A DNA stretch of 64,000 nt, taken from assembly GCA_029379385.1 (NCBI GenBank), contig CM055607.1, positions 13,392,001-13,456,000 of the forward strand, read 5' to 3'. The position numbers and the translations under genes were made by a program. Of this stretch, positions 27,596 through 40,703 are shown piece after piece (within the stretch, counting starts at the first letter, position 1; each line of letters begins with the position of its first letter). This stretch comes from Quillaja saponaria. Lineage: Eukaryota > Streptophyta > Magnoliopsida > Fabales > Quillajaceae. Below the pieces are notes generated by a model. It had not been told where the DNA came from. It made no database searches and was given only the letters and a program-made list of their open reading frames with translations.

Positions 27596-27699
27596 CTTAT
27601 GTCTTCTAGGAGCCTTTTAAGGAACCATTGTCGGGAGGCCTCTGAAATACTGGTTGTATGTGCAACTGAGGCCGCCACAGCTTAATTTGACATGTGGTC

Positions 27700-29008
27700 T
27701 CTGAACTTACCCACCTCAACTCTGCATAATAATCTCACAACTTTGAATACTGCTCCTTGAAACTGCCATAGATGATGTTAATTTGCATGCGTCCTACTTC
27801 TTGTTCTTGATATACCCATGGCATTACTTTTCCCTAAAAACATTTATATAAAAATATAAATATTTTATTCATATATGTTAATTTAATGTCAAACAAGAAA
27901 TGAAAAACACTAAACAAAAAGAAGTATAAATGAAAACTATGGAGAAAAGGAAAATATATAGTCCAATATAAGCTTTTCCCACCTATTTCTTTTCCTCTTT
28001 TAATTTTGAACGGGTCTGGTTTTTAACATACCATCGGGTCAATCTTGGGCTGGGCTGTACAACTGCTATTCTGGGATTTAAAGCTAATCTGACCCTGAAT
28101 AGCACCTGAATAAAGCTTCGATCAATCCGATCAGCTGACTCAATGCCGGGTCGCAGAACACGACTTCTACGTACTTCCTCTCCTATTCCTTTCTATGACT
28201 ATATTTCTCTCTACTTCTGTATGTACTTTTTTGTGTACTGATTAGCTCTTGTAGTGATTTTATCAATTGAAGTAGAAATTATTGTTGTTGTTCATTTAAA
28301 TTGTCAAATTATTTAGACGTTGGTTATCACTTTGAAGCTATTCTTATAGATTCAAATGATTTGGGCTATGCTTCAGTTGAGCCTAATAAAAATATTGTTA
28401 GACGTATTACAAAAATATTTTTAATTTCAAAAGGAGTGCTGCTAATGCTTACTTTTCTTGTAATGTTGGTATAGATGAATTGGCAGTTGCAATTTGGTGA
28501 GTAATTTGTGTTTTGCCTGTCTCTCTATTTCTAGGTTCAAACCTTAAAATGTGCAATTTTTAATTTCCTTTTAGTTTTCCTTTCCCACATTCATACATAA
28601 ATAAGCTTTGTCTTGGGACGATATTATCGATTAGCAAATGTACGAAAAGAAGGCTAATTTGATAGAGTTAATTATTTAATTTCAAAGAAAATTATTTGTC
28701 GTGGTCAAAAATAGAAAGAAAAAAAAAAATACACGTAAATATAAACTTAGAGAGACTGCAGGGGAAAACATGACAAAAAGAAGTTCAATAATGGGAACCA
28801 TTATTGGCACAAAAGTTTACATTTAATCAATTTTTGTGCATTTGGGCATGGAAATTAAAGAAAGTGAAGAAAAACAGCATAAAAAGAAAAAAGAAAGAAG
28901 AAGGATTAATTCATAAAGGAATGAATTTCACCTTTCACAACACAAACAACATAAGAAAAAGTCTTAATACAGAAGTACTATTGGGTGGACAAAACAAATG
29001 ACTTAATT
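27700..29008. other. Intergenic DNA, no gene recognised
   Basis: A somewhat GC-richer patch at 28010-28170 (GGGTCTGG, GGGCTGGGCTG) looks like an old element end. Near 28430-28510 a + strand run reads CNVGIDELAVAIW, vaguely like a decayed RNase H-type fragment, too short to assign. The rest is AT-rich, including the downstream flank of the CASP-like gene. Confidence 0.4.
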
Positions 29009-30004
29009 CTAAACTTTCTTAGGCAGTGAGTAAGAAGAGAAAACAGATGCAATGGCAGTGGTCACAAATCCCAGAAGGAGGAGGCTGGCAGATGCATTTG
29101 TCTTGGCGAAAAATGAGTCGAGGGGCAACCCTACTATTTCTTTTAAGATTGGGTGTATATCTTTGCTCACACCAAGTCCTGCAGCAGCACCCGTGGCTAG
29201 TAGGTATGATATAACCTGCACGTGTTCAAACAAATTAAACATATTTGATCTAACTATTCTTATGTTTTGTGTTTCTTTGATTTCCATCATGTTTTTCTAC
29301 AATTTTTGTAACAATATATATAAGGTACCGTGATGTGAACAACTGAATTTCTTAGGTGAACAAAAAAATATACTTAAAGACAGAGCATGAGACAACTTTT
29401 CTTTCAGTTTTTGTCGACTTATAAATTCTGCTTATGTACACTACTCTACACATATATATATATATGGAATGTACCTTGTCAGCATAGAAGTCAAATAAAT
29501 AGGCAGCATCACCACTTAGTAAGTGGTTTCCTTTGATCACATGGTAGATGGACATTGCCATTTGTAAGAGGTTATATGCAAAACCAATCACGATTGTGGC
29601 TAACATATATCTGCAATTCATCACAAGGACATTTATGATCAAATTTAATTTATTCATAGGAGAAAATAAATAAAGATTTACGTACAATATTTGAGTGAAC
29701 TTTAATATTACCTCAAGGTATAAACGTCTTGAAACTTGAATTTAGCCTGAGTACCATCTTGGAATTGAACAGTGGCTGTATTGGTTGCTAGGACTATAAG
29801 TGAACTAAATAGGAACACAAATGTTAGGAACCTCAGTATAAGAACAACAGTTCTTGAACCTCTTGTGTTAGTTGCCTCACTAGTTTCCATCTTTAATTGC
29901 ATGTATATCCCAAAACCAAGCCATATATATAGCCTATATATATGATGATGATGATGATGATCAGTGCCCAAATTTAAAAAGCATGTAGTTGTAGACTTTG
30001 CCAT
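29009..30004 (-). CDS. CASP-like membrane protein (CASPL family)
   Basis: Exons on -: 29712-30004, 29475-29610 and 29009-29215, all GT/AG, in phase, with no indel. The product has four membrane segments: VVLILRFLTFVFLFSSLIVL, then the block around YMLATIVIGFAYNLLQMAM, VISYLLATGAAAGLG, and ASLLLLGFVTTAIASVF. The signature of CASP-like subgroup 4 is visible in ATNTATVQF, FDFYADK and VISYLLATGAAAG. CASP and CASPL proteins form plasma-membrane scaffolds; CASPs guide Casparian strip lignin, but CASPL4 roles are mostly unknown. Two starts are possible: 30004 (211 residues, with a His run HHHHHH at 16-21) or the inner ATG at 29890 (METSEATNTRG, 173 residues). The shorter fits the family's usual 150-200 residues better, so the His-rich extension is probably 5' UTR. 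Confidence 0.85.
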
Positions 30005-30130
30005 TGTTTGCTTATGACAAAACGAAGAGGGTTTACTTTGAAAATTTGAGCCACCACAATGTGCTCAATTTCCTATAGAACCATTGTGGCCACATAAAAC
30101 TTTCCAAGCAATTATATATATATATATATA
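30005..30130 (-). promoter_or_regulatory. Possible promoter of the CASP-like gene
   Basis: On - a TATATATATA run lies at 30115-30130, about 110-125 bp upstream of the far ATG. Such runs are common in AT-rich DNA, so this is only a candidate TATA region. Confidence 0.3.
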
Positions 30131-31956
30131 AACATATACACCTACTTATTATTTGTGGCCATTGACTTTTTCTATATACTCTTAATTATCTTAATTACTT
30201 CGAATAAATGAAGCCTTCCTCGTGTACCATAATTATCTAGTCCTTATCATTTTGAACTCTCATTATCAAACCTCATGTACCATAATACATATTATTGAAC
30301 TCGAGATTTCCTTCTTCTTCTTTTTTTTTTATTTTTTTTATCAAATCTTATTTAAATGTTATAATTAATATAAGTTTTGTAGGAAGGGATATTGGAATTA
30401 TAGTGCCCGATCGATGAATATCATTAAGGTTTGAATTAATAAGGTATTTTTTTGGTTAAATTAATAATTGATTGTCAATTATAAATTATTATTATTTTGA
30501 ATAGGAGACCATTTTATTGATTCAAATGGATGCCCTTAACACAAAGAAATATCAGCCTTTTATTTTTTACGTCCTTGATTGCATGAGGAGAAGATTCATT
30601 TTTTTTTATTTAGTAATTGGTCACATATATATGGATGTCAACTCATCCCCTAACAAACAAAATTTCTGTCACAAGTGGAGGAATATTAAGGGCAGCAAGT
30701 AGGCTGGTTTGCGGCATAGAATTGTAGAAAAATGGAAAATAAGACAAAAAGAATTTATGTGCTTCAGAATGTTACTTGACTTTTGGATCGCATTAGGCAT
30801 GTCGGTTTAAGGCCATTTTTCTTTCTTTCTCTTGTTTATAGAAAAGTATTTCATCATGTTTATATAACGAGCCTAATCCTATTCTTACGGACAAGGAGAC
30901 TTATCTATAAGTAATTCCAAATTTTTGGGAGGTTATGTCTCTAAATTTGTTTTAATTCCAGCTTGAATAATTTATTTGATTAAGTCATAAATATAAATTA
31001 ATCAAGATGTCCATAATTGATTTGAACATTACCTTACTCCTAAACCAAATATAAAAAATAATTTCAAACTTATCTTATTAATGCTACTCTAGTATGGGAT
31101 ATTAATTTTCTTCAATTGAGTATCGTGCAAGTTGACCTAATAACTAATTCATCGAATCATCCAATTACAAGTTGTACCCATCAATATTTTCTTGCTTTTG
31201 TATGGAGCTTTTTTGTCATTTGGTGTCGTCAAGAGTCCCTCATCCATACGTGGGAGGCTGGTACTGCAAGATGCAGAAAGGGAGAGAAAAAACAAAAGTA
31301 GATAAAGACGAAAATATTTTTTTTATTTCTTCCCTTGTTCTTTTCTTTCTTATCTCCTTTTAATATTTTAGTCTTCTCTCATTTTATTGACCCACAAATT
31401 GTTCTCACCATTTACTTATCAAAAATCTCTCTCAATGCACATCTCTGAACGTCAATCATTGATCCACAAATTAATTCCTCTTGCATATTTTCAGCATTAA
31501 TTAATTCTTTTAATTGTTCATATCTTGATATGTAATTTTGTATGTTACTATTCAGGTGACATTGGAGATTTTATATAAAGATATACAAGTGCATGAATAA
31601 ACTCAATTCCTCAGTCTGTTCTTATTTTATTTTACATGGTCACATAGCTGAATTCTAATATATTCTTCCTCTCATTTTGATCTCATTCATATATATATTT
31701 TCAAAAATTCTTCCACAATTTCAGATTTTGCACAATTCACATTGGAGTATTTTCAGCAAAACCTTATCGTCCGATCAGGTATTTCTTAGCAATCCATGGA
31801 AAATCTTGCAAGAAATCCTGCTTGCGTATCTTCTTTGTTAATTTTTTAGAATCTTGGATCAATTATGGTGGCAAGGTGCCACTGAGCATGTTACTTCCTC
31901 ATTGAATTACTTGCTAATTCTTCTAATGTATCACACCCTTCTGCCAAATTTCCTGA
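30131..31956. other. AT-rich intergenic DNA
   Basis: No recognised gene or element. Contains T-runs near 30325 and 31320 and unsupported short ORFs (30517-30702, 31116-31363). Confidence 0.4.
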
Positions 31957-34900
31957 CACGACAAGAAAAAGGAATACTACCGACCAACATTTACTGACTA
32001 ACTTAATGACCGACCTACCAAGTCAAAAGACTAATACATTACCGACCAACCTATAGTTAGTGATTTAGTCAGTATATTGGCTGGAATAGTTTTTCTTTTG
32101 GTGTGCCTTTTACCAACTAAGTAAGTTAGTCGGTAAATATGTTTTATTTGAGTAGTAAGTTTTTTTTTTTTTTTTTTAATTTTTACCGACCAACAAATTA
32201 AGTTGGTTGGTGTTTTAATATTTTTTATTTCTACCGACAAACTAGGAACAGTTGGTAAAGGGTTTCACTCTAATTTTTTCGGACTAATAATTTTGGTTGG
32301 TTGTTGAATTTTATAGTCCTAGATCTAAGTTCATTTTTTTTTTCTGTTGAGTTCCCCTTCATCCCCGAAATCTTCTATCTTCCAGATGAGTCTTCCCTTT
32401 CACTCTTGAAAACAAGCAGCTTCACCGTAGAGCTACGCCGCCACTGCTCTAAAGTGTTTGGAGTTCTCATTGCTTACTTTTTCCCATAAATAACTGGGTT
32501 TATTTATTGGCCGTCCATTTCTCTGAGGTTTTAAGTTCTCATTTTCTCACCTCCTAGTACTTATCTTCCCTTCTTCGCATTCTTCACATTTAGTGTTTGA
32601 TTTTAGCTGTATCTTCCCCTTCTTCCCTTTGCTTTAGCCAAACCTTGAACGACAGACACTATGTGGAGCTAATTAGGGACATATTTTGTGGTGGAGGCAA
32701 GCATTACACGTCTAGTTAGGCTAAGGGTTGGACGATTGATTCACCGTCGAAACTTTGATTTATACATTCTGGAGCATCACATTACTATGTTTGGAATGAC
32801 AATTTCATATCGAAAACCCTAGGGAATTATCATATTGTGGTACCCTTTTGTAATCTCTCGTTTTATTAGTAGATTTTTTTGTTATTTGTATTTTTCTTGC
32901 TGTCTGCACATTACGAAACTTTCTTGGTGTTCATTTCTGTACCTTTGGGTTATAGGGGAAGGGTTAGACTATGCTTTAGGTTCACTATTGATATTTGTCT
33001 ATTTGAGGTTTTCAATTTTTTTAAATATTTTTATAATTTACACTTCTGCTTTGTGTTCTATTTTTGAAAAATCTATCCCAATTTTCTTTCTCATTCCCTT
33101 CTTATTTAGATAGATATGCCTTTACCATCATTACAATGGCTTTGAGAACTCCATTATTTTAATGTTAAGAGTCAGGTTCATTAAAGGTGTTCAATTTTTG
33201 TGTTTCTTGTACAGTTTGGTTGGTCATCAAGATTTTAATGTACACATATAATGTATCAAGTGCACCTTCTATATGTGTTTTCATGTCTGTGGGTATTCTT
33301 TTCCACCTAGCTTTCTTTAATCCTCATATACAAGCACAAATTCATTGAGTTTGTGTTTGGATTGCAACTTTATGACCCCAAGAAAAGAGGGAAAGGCTCT
33401 TAGACTTCTTTTTATTTTATTTTATCTTATCATGTTCATTTAGTTACATGAAGCTTGTTAACTTATTAATTAGTAGTAGTACTGTTTACGCCTCGTGTAG
33501 ATTTCTCTAGTTGAAGAAAAATAAGTGAATAATAGCATAGGATGAAAAATAAGGTTCCCTTTCTTATTGTAGGTGGGGATGGAGATAAGTTCAAGATGCA
33601 GGCTTAGATAGTAGTAGAACCAGGGGCCAAGCATTTCAGATCTTGTTGCTGGTTTATTCATCTCACGGGAGACATCCCTGTGCAGAAAATGGTTAGTGTC
33701 ATTTTAGCATTGTATGTGCTTTCATTTTTAGTTTGATTACCTTTTTTTTTTCTTGTATTAATTATGTTAGAACACGGTAGATTGACCTTATTTTATATTG
33801 CTGCTAAATCTCTATTTAATTTCAACATATATTATTAAATGAAAGAACTGCGTAAAGAGATCCATTGATTTTGTCTGTCAGTAGCTAATGTGTGATGCAT
33901 CAAATAAACAATTGTACTTGGCTTTTGTTTCTTGTGTTTCAAATATACACCTACAAGTGCACATGAACTTGGAGCTGCAACTAGTGGGATTAATCAACAT
34001 TATCAATAAGCAGCCATGTCTACTTTATTTAACATAATCCTAATATATTGGATATTTATGTCTTTACTTTAAGAAACTTGCACTATATATATAAGTCCAT
34101 TTGGGTATTCAAATTAGAACTTAGATTTAGGCATTAATATAATGACAGCAATTTAGAAACCAAACATGGTAGTTAGATGGTTAAAGAAAGACTATTTCAA
34201 TTATCTATTTTTATTTAGTTATTTTCTTTGCTCTGAAATTAATTTTTAGTTATATTTTTCTTGTTGTTTCATTCATACAGGTATATCACACGATAATACA
34301 AGCAAAACATGTCTTCATTCATATTATATACTTGATCTGCCTATCTATTTACTTTTTTTATTTTTTAATAGCAAAGGGAGCAAGTCATATGTGATTTTTA
34401 GGACCTGCACCCCCTCTTTCACCATTAGCTTTAGTACAATTACAAAATTACATGCATTGGTGCTAGTTTCATTTTAATTTCAGGTTCATTGATGATATTG
34501 GATTGATATTCTTGATTTTCACAGCTTGAATTGGATTATTTCAATTGCCCCATTTTATGATATATGCAACTTTTTCTTTTCGTAGTATTTGTTTATAATA
34601 TTTCTTGTATTCAATGTCTGTTAGTAGTGAGAGCAATTGACTAGCAGCAGCTTGTTGACTCTGAATGCTTGTATAAGATCTTCTTTATTTCTCCATATAC
34701 CTTTTTGTAGACTTTGGATGCTTATCTAAAGATCTTACATTTAAGGTTAGTTTTCTTTTTTCCTTACATGTTAATGATAAAAGTATATTACTATTTTATA
34801 GCCTTTTCTTAAATCTTTTCATTTTGTGGTGGGTTTTTAGTCAGTGTGAACTTTTAATTTAATTGGGTGTTGGTTTTAGTTTGTTGTGAACACATGGGAT

Positions 34901-36638
34901 TTAGTTTTGTATGTTTCTCAGGTGCTTGAAGGGCAGAGAGTTTGCTGCAAGTAAGAAATTCACAACTAAAAGTAAAGTACTAAATTGGGTAAGCAATTTC
35001 CTCATTTCCCATTGTCTACTTTTTGGATTTCACTTAAAGATCAGTCGGTTTCCATTTATAGATCTAAGTGATTGAATTTCTTGTTCTTCTCCTAAAACTG
35101 AAGTATGTCGCACGCTATGTTAGTTTATGGAAATTGATAGACAAATATTGGAAATGAGCTATTGTGCTTATGCAAATTCTATATGTCATTTATGGCTGTG
35201 TAATGTTAGTTAAGTGTATTTCATTGTTTTTTGTTATTAAGCAAGCAACAACTCAGATATCTGGCTTTTTTTTTTTTTTTACTATCCTCCTCAAGTCATT
35301 CTAAATTATTTTTAAGATTATGTCTTGGCACTGCAAGAAGAAGAATATTGTAATCCTATTAGTTACATGATTAGTTGATGGATTCTTCATCCTTTTTTTT
35401 TATTTGCGTATATAGTATAAAACATGCTTTACTGTAAGAAATGTACTCACTCATATTGTATATGTATGAATATATTTCGGTCAACTATTAGGACTCGATT
35501 TTCTCAACCAATCACCTCTCTCCTGTCAAAAGGCCAAAACAAAGATGCTTCAGGCGATGTAATTGTACTACAACGTCAAATTTAGCAGTTAAAGGTACTT
35601 CTATATTTTTAGAATTAAGGTGTGATTAATTAGAAAAATTTAATTATTAGAACTGAGATCGTATAGAACTCAAGCAGGGCTGGTTGACTTTTCTAATGAA
35701 GCATAAAATTTTTCCGAGGTCTATGCCTAGTATGCACCCAAATAGGATGAGTAACTTCTTCTGACAATAGCTTTTATGTCCAACATTTTACCAACGACCC
35801 CACTAAGTATTCCAACTAAACCCATGGTTAAGTTAGCTGCAGATGCCCTACCACCTTCCTCCAAAGTCATCTCCAGAAAAAAGTAGTTCATTTATAAACA
35901 TTCTCTTAGAGAAGTCATCAAAGTTAGCAACACTAGAAGCTTCTGGGTCTAATGCATATGTCCTAGTTTCATCTCCTACATTTGGCATCTACCTTTTTTC
36001 TTTTTCCATGAGTATACCATCTATATATTCCAATTTTGATTTGTATTTTCACTGTGTCACTTTTTCTTATCTAACTCAAAGTCGTTTTCTGCAATAACAT
36101 TTGCTTTCTTTCTCCAGGTTAGCTCATTCTAAAAGGGAAGAACAATGAAAGGAAAGAAGCAACCCCCTATCTGTAAAGAATCTTGTAAATATGTCATCTA
36201 GCAATACTGTCTCATTATTTTCTTTCGCTAGGCTATTTACATCTATTACATGTGTAGATTCATGATATTAATTGTAATTTATAGTACCTGGTTGCTGGTG
36301 TTGTGGCTTATGTTAAATGGATGTGATCTGCAAATTGGCTGAAGTTTAGTCATACAAACTTGTGTTATGAAGTGCATATTTATGGCTGTAGAACTCTTGT
36401 GTAGTCCTTAAGGTTGCTGCTGCTTTTGTCTATTATTTCTCTTTTTTTTGAAAAAACTGAAGCATTACCGACCAACCCATGGTTTGTCAGTAATGTTTTA
36501 AAAATGAACATGTAATTACCGACCAATCCTGTGGTTGGTTTGTATTAGCAAAGTCAATTTTCCCTACCACCCTTTACCAACCAACTTTTCGTCATTACCG
36601 ACCAACATAGTTTTACAATGAGCAATTTTCTTGTAGTA
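31957..36638. mobile_element. CACTA (En/Spm) type element, non-autonomous or decayed
   Basis: The left terminus is CACGACAAGAAAAA at 31957 and the reverse complement of the right terminus is TACTACAAGAAAATTG at 36638, each one base from the canonical CACTACAAGAAAA. Subterminal repeats, the usual TNPA-binding type array, are obvious: ACCGACCAAC and variants (TTGGTCGGT, ACCAACCAAC) occur several times at 31980-32240 and 36465-36610 in both orientations, and are absent from the interior. No TNPD-like transposase is readable in the 4.7 kb. The 3-bp flanks differ (TGA versus CTG), so the target duplication is decayed. The left interior (32300-32600) looks like a gene leader or captured exon, with no domain found. 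Confidence 0.75.
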
Positions 36639-36899
36639 CTGCACCAGTCACAAAATTAGGATCATGTCAGTTGAACTCTAAGATTACTTTGAATAATGTA
36701 ATATATGCTCCAATGTTCAAATATAACCTTCATTCTATCATTAAACTTACTCGGGAATTACAATGTAGTGAGATTTTATCCTGAATTTATTTTATTTTTC
36801 TTTTCAGAACTTGTAAGGATGCTTGTGATTAGATTAGGTAAAGAGCATGGTGGACTCCCATATTTTTATTTTTATTTTTTCAACCTTTGCAACAAACTG
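36639..36899. other. Spacer between the CACTA end and Copia fragment
   Basis: No feature seen. Short AT-rich spacer. Confidence 0.3.
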
Positions 36900-37910
36900 C
36901 TTTTTCCATCAGTAAAGAAATGTTTCCGCTCATCCTCTCCTGCACGTTTGAATAAACTCTATCGGGTACAAATTCCTTTCTTGTGTACCCAATTGTCATT
37001 GTTATGTTGTACATCAACTAATTATAAACAAATTACTCATCTCCCTTATCCGTTAAGTTCTATCAAAACTCCAGCTCCTTTAGGATTAATTCATTTTGAT
37101 ATTTGGGGAAGATATCATAATGCTTCAAATTTTGGTGCTCAGTATTCACTCTCCAAAGTAGATGATTTTTCTATATCATGAAACGTAAATTTGAGACTGA
37201 GCAATTGCTGATTTTTTTGTGTGCCTATATTCAATATCAATTTCAAACTGAAGTTCGTCGTGTGCAATTCGACAATGGCACTAAATCTTTTTCAAACTAT
37301 GACAGTTTTTTTTTTTCTTGAAAAAGGTGCCATTCAACAACACAATTGTCTCTCCACCCGTCAACGTAATGGTGTTGTAGAACACAGACAAGGACACCTC
37401 CCTCCAGGAATTAGTCTCTGGAAACCCGGTAAACCAAAAAGAAAATAAAGAACACAAAGACATCTTTTACAAGTAGCAAGGGCCTTTGTTATGCTTGTGT
37501 TGGTCATCTGCATCATGACAATTTGCTTCTATATCAAAGCTTGTGTTTTTGGGTGCTTGTGTTATGCTTCTGTTGGTCATCTAAATAATTCTATCTCACA
37601 TGAGCACTTTTTAAAGAAACCACCAAAGGTTTTTGGGTGCTTGTGTTATGCTTCTGTTGGTCATCTGATCATGACAATTTGCTCCTATATCAAAAGCTTG
37701 TGTTTTTGTAGGGTACCTACATGGACAATGAGGGTACAAAGTGTTTGACCATGAGATTAAGAACGTTTTCACCAGTCAAAATGCTATATTCCATGAATCA
37801 ATTTTGTCTCTTAATTCACACTCTAATGAGTCTATCTTTTCTGTCATTCCCAAACCTACAATTGATACTTTTCTTGTAGTGATATTGTCCCATCTAAAAT
37901 TAATTATTTT
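36900..37910 (+). pseudogene. Broken Ty1/copia pol (integrase region)
   Basis: On + several phases give pieces of a copia integrase. HLPYPLSSIKTPAPLGLIHF and DIWGRYHNAS (family: LPFPLS...PFELIHCDIWGP) contain the first catalytic Asp. QFDNGT (family: RSDNGTEF) has the second, and RNGVVEHRQGHLL (family: QQNGVVERKHRHLL) the Glu. VFGCLCYASVGHL and FDHEI..VFTSQNAIFHES (family: VFGCL.YA..., SRDV.F.E..FPF) follow. There are no LTRs, and gag, protease, RT and RNase H are not seen. Frame is lost repeatedly, and a near-exact duplicate segment is inserted at 37546-37666. Confidence 0.75.
37546..37666 (+). repeat. 84-bp offset direct duplication in the Copia relic
   Basis: A 37-bp exact repeat (TTTTTGGGTGCTTGTG... 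GTCATCT) is at 37546-37582 and 37630-37666. Longer similar text (ATCATGACAATTTGCT, then TATATCAAA) occurs before the first copy and after the second. The VFGCLCYASVGHL block is thus encoded twice. Confidence 0.75.
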
Positions 37911-40703
37911 TCAAAAATATTTTATTTTAAGATTATAAATTTAGAAAGTCAAAAAAGAGAATGTATCTTTTTAATTATCATGTTAAGTCCTTAAAATTAT
38001 AGATACTAAGTTAATTAAATTGTACTAAACCACTTTAAAGATATACTTTTTATTTATTTATTTAATTTTGCAGATCCTAATCTATGATTTGAATTTTGAA
38101 ATAATTTTTTCTTTCATTCTTTTGGGTGACAGCATTTTATACATATAGCATTTGATTGATGAGCACATGTTGGACAACGTGAGGCCTAATTAGAACCAAG
38201 AAGGAGCAAATATAGATTGGGGGAATCCGAAAGAGAGACTAGACTCATTTATAATTAGCAAATACAGTCACAAAATTAAAGTGAAAGCTGCCATGGAAAA
38301 CAGAGGGAACATCTTCACGCCTAAACATGCATGTGGACAACAACAACTAACCCACAATTTTATTTGCATGGAATTCTGAGCTCCACTCTCATCTTCTTCA
38401 ATTCTTATTCTTCTTCCATTTCTTTTTCTTTTACTTTTTCTTTTTCTTTTTCTTCGTTCTTAAGAATCAGATTCCATTTCCTATCTATTATTTTGGGATC
38501 ACTCTATACCACCAACCGACCAACAAAAACCCACTATTTGTTGTACTCGATCGGAGAGAGAAATAGAAATGGAGAAGAGAAAGATTAATTTGCTTTTTTG
38601 ACTGTTCTATGAGTACTGCTTTATTCATTGCTAGTAATCAACTTGCTTTGGTAATAGCAAAAGCCAAATCCAAAACTCAGATTCCATGCCCTTTTAATAA
38701 CTCGACCCCCCTTCTTTAATAACAATGAGATGATTATATCATTGATATGACACCATAATCACATTAGATTATGACATAAATGTGTTTACAATATTTTGCA
38801 CTCACTAGTTTGATATATTATATAAAAATTAGAGTATGTTATAGTCATATTTATGTTTGATTATTGTACTCAGTCTTATACTATGCTAGATTTGTTATAC
38901 AGACTTTTGCTATGTAATCATCTCATCCTATTTTTATATAATGCAAAATCATTATTAAATTTAAGTATTAAAAAATCATAATAATATGACATTATCTAAT
39001 TTGCTCAATAGAACATACACAAACTATTATGAGGAGAAGAAAAGGAAAGAGAAGAATAATAGATGTCACACATGCATGTAGTAAAATGGTGTGTGCATTG
39101 CAAGACATGTTTGATAATCCAGTAATCTCCAAAACTATAATTCATGTCCTGATTTCTCTTTCTTCTTATTCATGTCTTGAATCCTAGTCACTGACTACTG
39201 ATCAACTGCATGGTTTTTAGTGGGATTTGGCGTTTCCCAACTTCCCTAAATTTGTCTTTCTTTTTTTTGGTAAAGTTAATTTGTCTATCTTTACCATGCA
39301 CTCTCACTTCACATGCACCAAACAAACAAGTACTAACTCATTTGGTCAATTTCCGTATAATTATTACATAATCATTAATTTTTCTATCCAACAAAACAAC
39401 AAATTAGAACCTATTCCATATTAGGTTTTATTGTCATTAAGTAGATTACAAAATCATGCATCATTATCAATCTCTCTCTCTCTGGAATGGAAATTTAAAA
39501 TGGTCCCATTAATTTCAGATGTGTTCAACTGCTTTTTCTTCTTGGGAGGGTGAAAAAGTGAGTACCCTCTCAGGTAAAAGTACCTCAAAAAATGAGACCA
39601 ATCGAAGTCTAGGAGTTTGGAATTGTGCCAAACAAATGAAATAAGAAATCAATCAGTTTAGAAGTACTAGCTAGTAGCAGAAGTAATGACTCAGCTCTAA
39701 ATTCCTAAAAAAAGCTTGAAGGTGAAGAAACCAATGTAATGCAGAACCAATCATACAGAGAATCACTGAGCCCTTTCAACAGTAACCCCACCAAATTTAG
39801 TAATTTGCATCAGATCAGTGCATTGCAAAATTAATGCAGTACTAGTACTTATATATATGATGAAGAAGAAAAGAAAACCGTTTGTATTTAAGTTCTTGTT
39901 AGGGTTATTTGCATAAAGTGTGTGATTGATAAAAATGTGTCTGACTGTCTGTGTCTTTGGAAAGAAAGAAAGAGATTGTTGCAGGACATGGAATGGCTTG
40001 GAAGAAATAATTATAATTTCAGCCTGGAAAAAGTTGAAATTAATGTGCCTGATAAATGATAATGCAGGACTTGCATGGAAGGCCCTTATGCATAATTAAA
40101 ATTTCAGCCCATAAAGAAAAGTTAACTGGTTGGTTTTTGGCTTTTTATCTTTTCAACAGTCAATTTACGCACACATTAACTACTTCATCTCTCTGTCAAA
40201 GACATGTCATGCATCTTTAGAGAACTTGGTACAAATTGTAATAAATGTAATAACAAATGGACACGTTTGCACATTTAGAGAACCAAAAAGGAAATCAAAT
40301 GTATAATTAATAGCAATTTAATCCATCATGCCACTGAGCTCCATTCATATATATGTAAACAAATACGTTAACAAGTTTCAAATTTCAACATTTAGTCATA
40401 CTAATAGAAGAGAGGCATCGAATACAAAGAAAGATGGAGTACTTATATCTAAACTATTACAATGACGAGGAACAAAAAGCAAATTCCATAGCAGTCTACC
40501 ATTTCCATATTTCCAAATTCCAAGCAAGAAGAAGTTTCTTACCCCTTTTTAGTTTGCGTATCCATGCATTTTAATTGAACCAGTACCTTCTCAACAGATT
40601 TGATCAGCATGGGCAGTAATCCTTAATGTCTTCTATCATAATTCTCTTTGTAAGAACCTGTAGCAATTTAAGAAGCAAAATACTGAAATTAATTCGATCA
40701 AAA
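37911..40703. other. Intergenic DNA between the Copia relic and Dof gene
   Basis: No gene supported. A CTTTTTCTTTTT/TTCTTCT simple repeat lies at 38393-38460, giving the spurious Phe/Ser-rich ORF at 38331-38588. A CT microsatellite lies near 39473. The 3' UTR of the Dof gene presumably covers the last few hundred bases before 40703. Confidence 0.4.

Larger units (their letters stand above)
24290..27690 (-). pseudogene. Mutator transposase (MURA) 3' half, interrupted by a hAT-like element
   Basis: On -, 27690-27604 reads SRQWFLKRLLEDI, matching the conserved 'W.WFL..L.ED' of MURA. After the insertion at 25601-27595, 25592 onwards continues with FISDQ, an intron-like gap, GSVPVLDD and GVQHIFCLKHLYDYFKTRF. 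This last corresponds to the family's 'H.FC.RHLY.NFK' block just after the catalytic region. Further down come AYDWLLE, a SWIM-type zinc site (ECKFRELTSLPCRHAISYIY near 24800), PLGMPKKKR (the 'GRPKK' linker) and a C-terminal knuckle CKYGHNRRTC at 24480. Many stops and shifts. The N-terminal half is missing unless the fragment at 21.5-22.0 kb came from the same family. Transposase DNA, inactive. Confidence 0.75.

Noticed and set aside
38331..38588. Phe/Ser-rich 85-codon ORF
   Set aside because: Created by the CTTTTT/TTCTTC simple repeat at 38393-38460; no domain or gene context.
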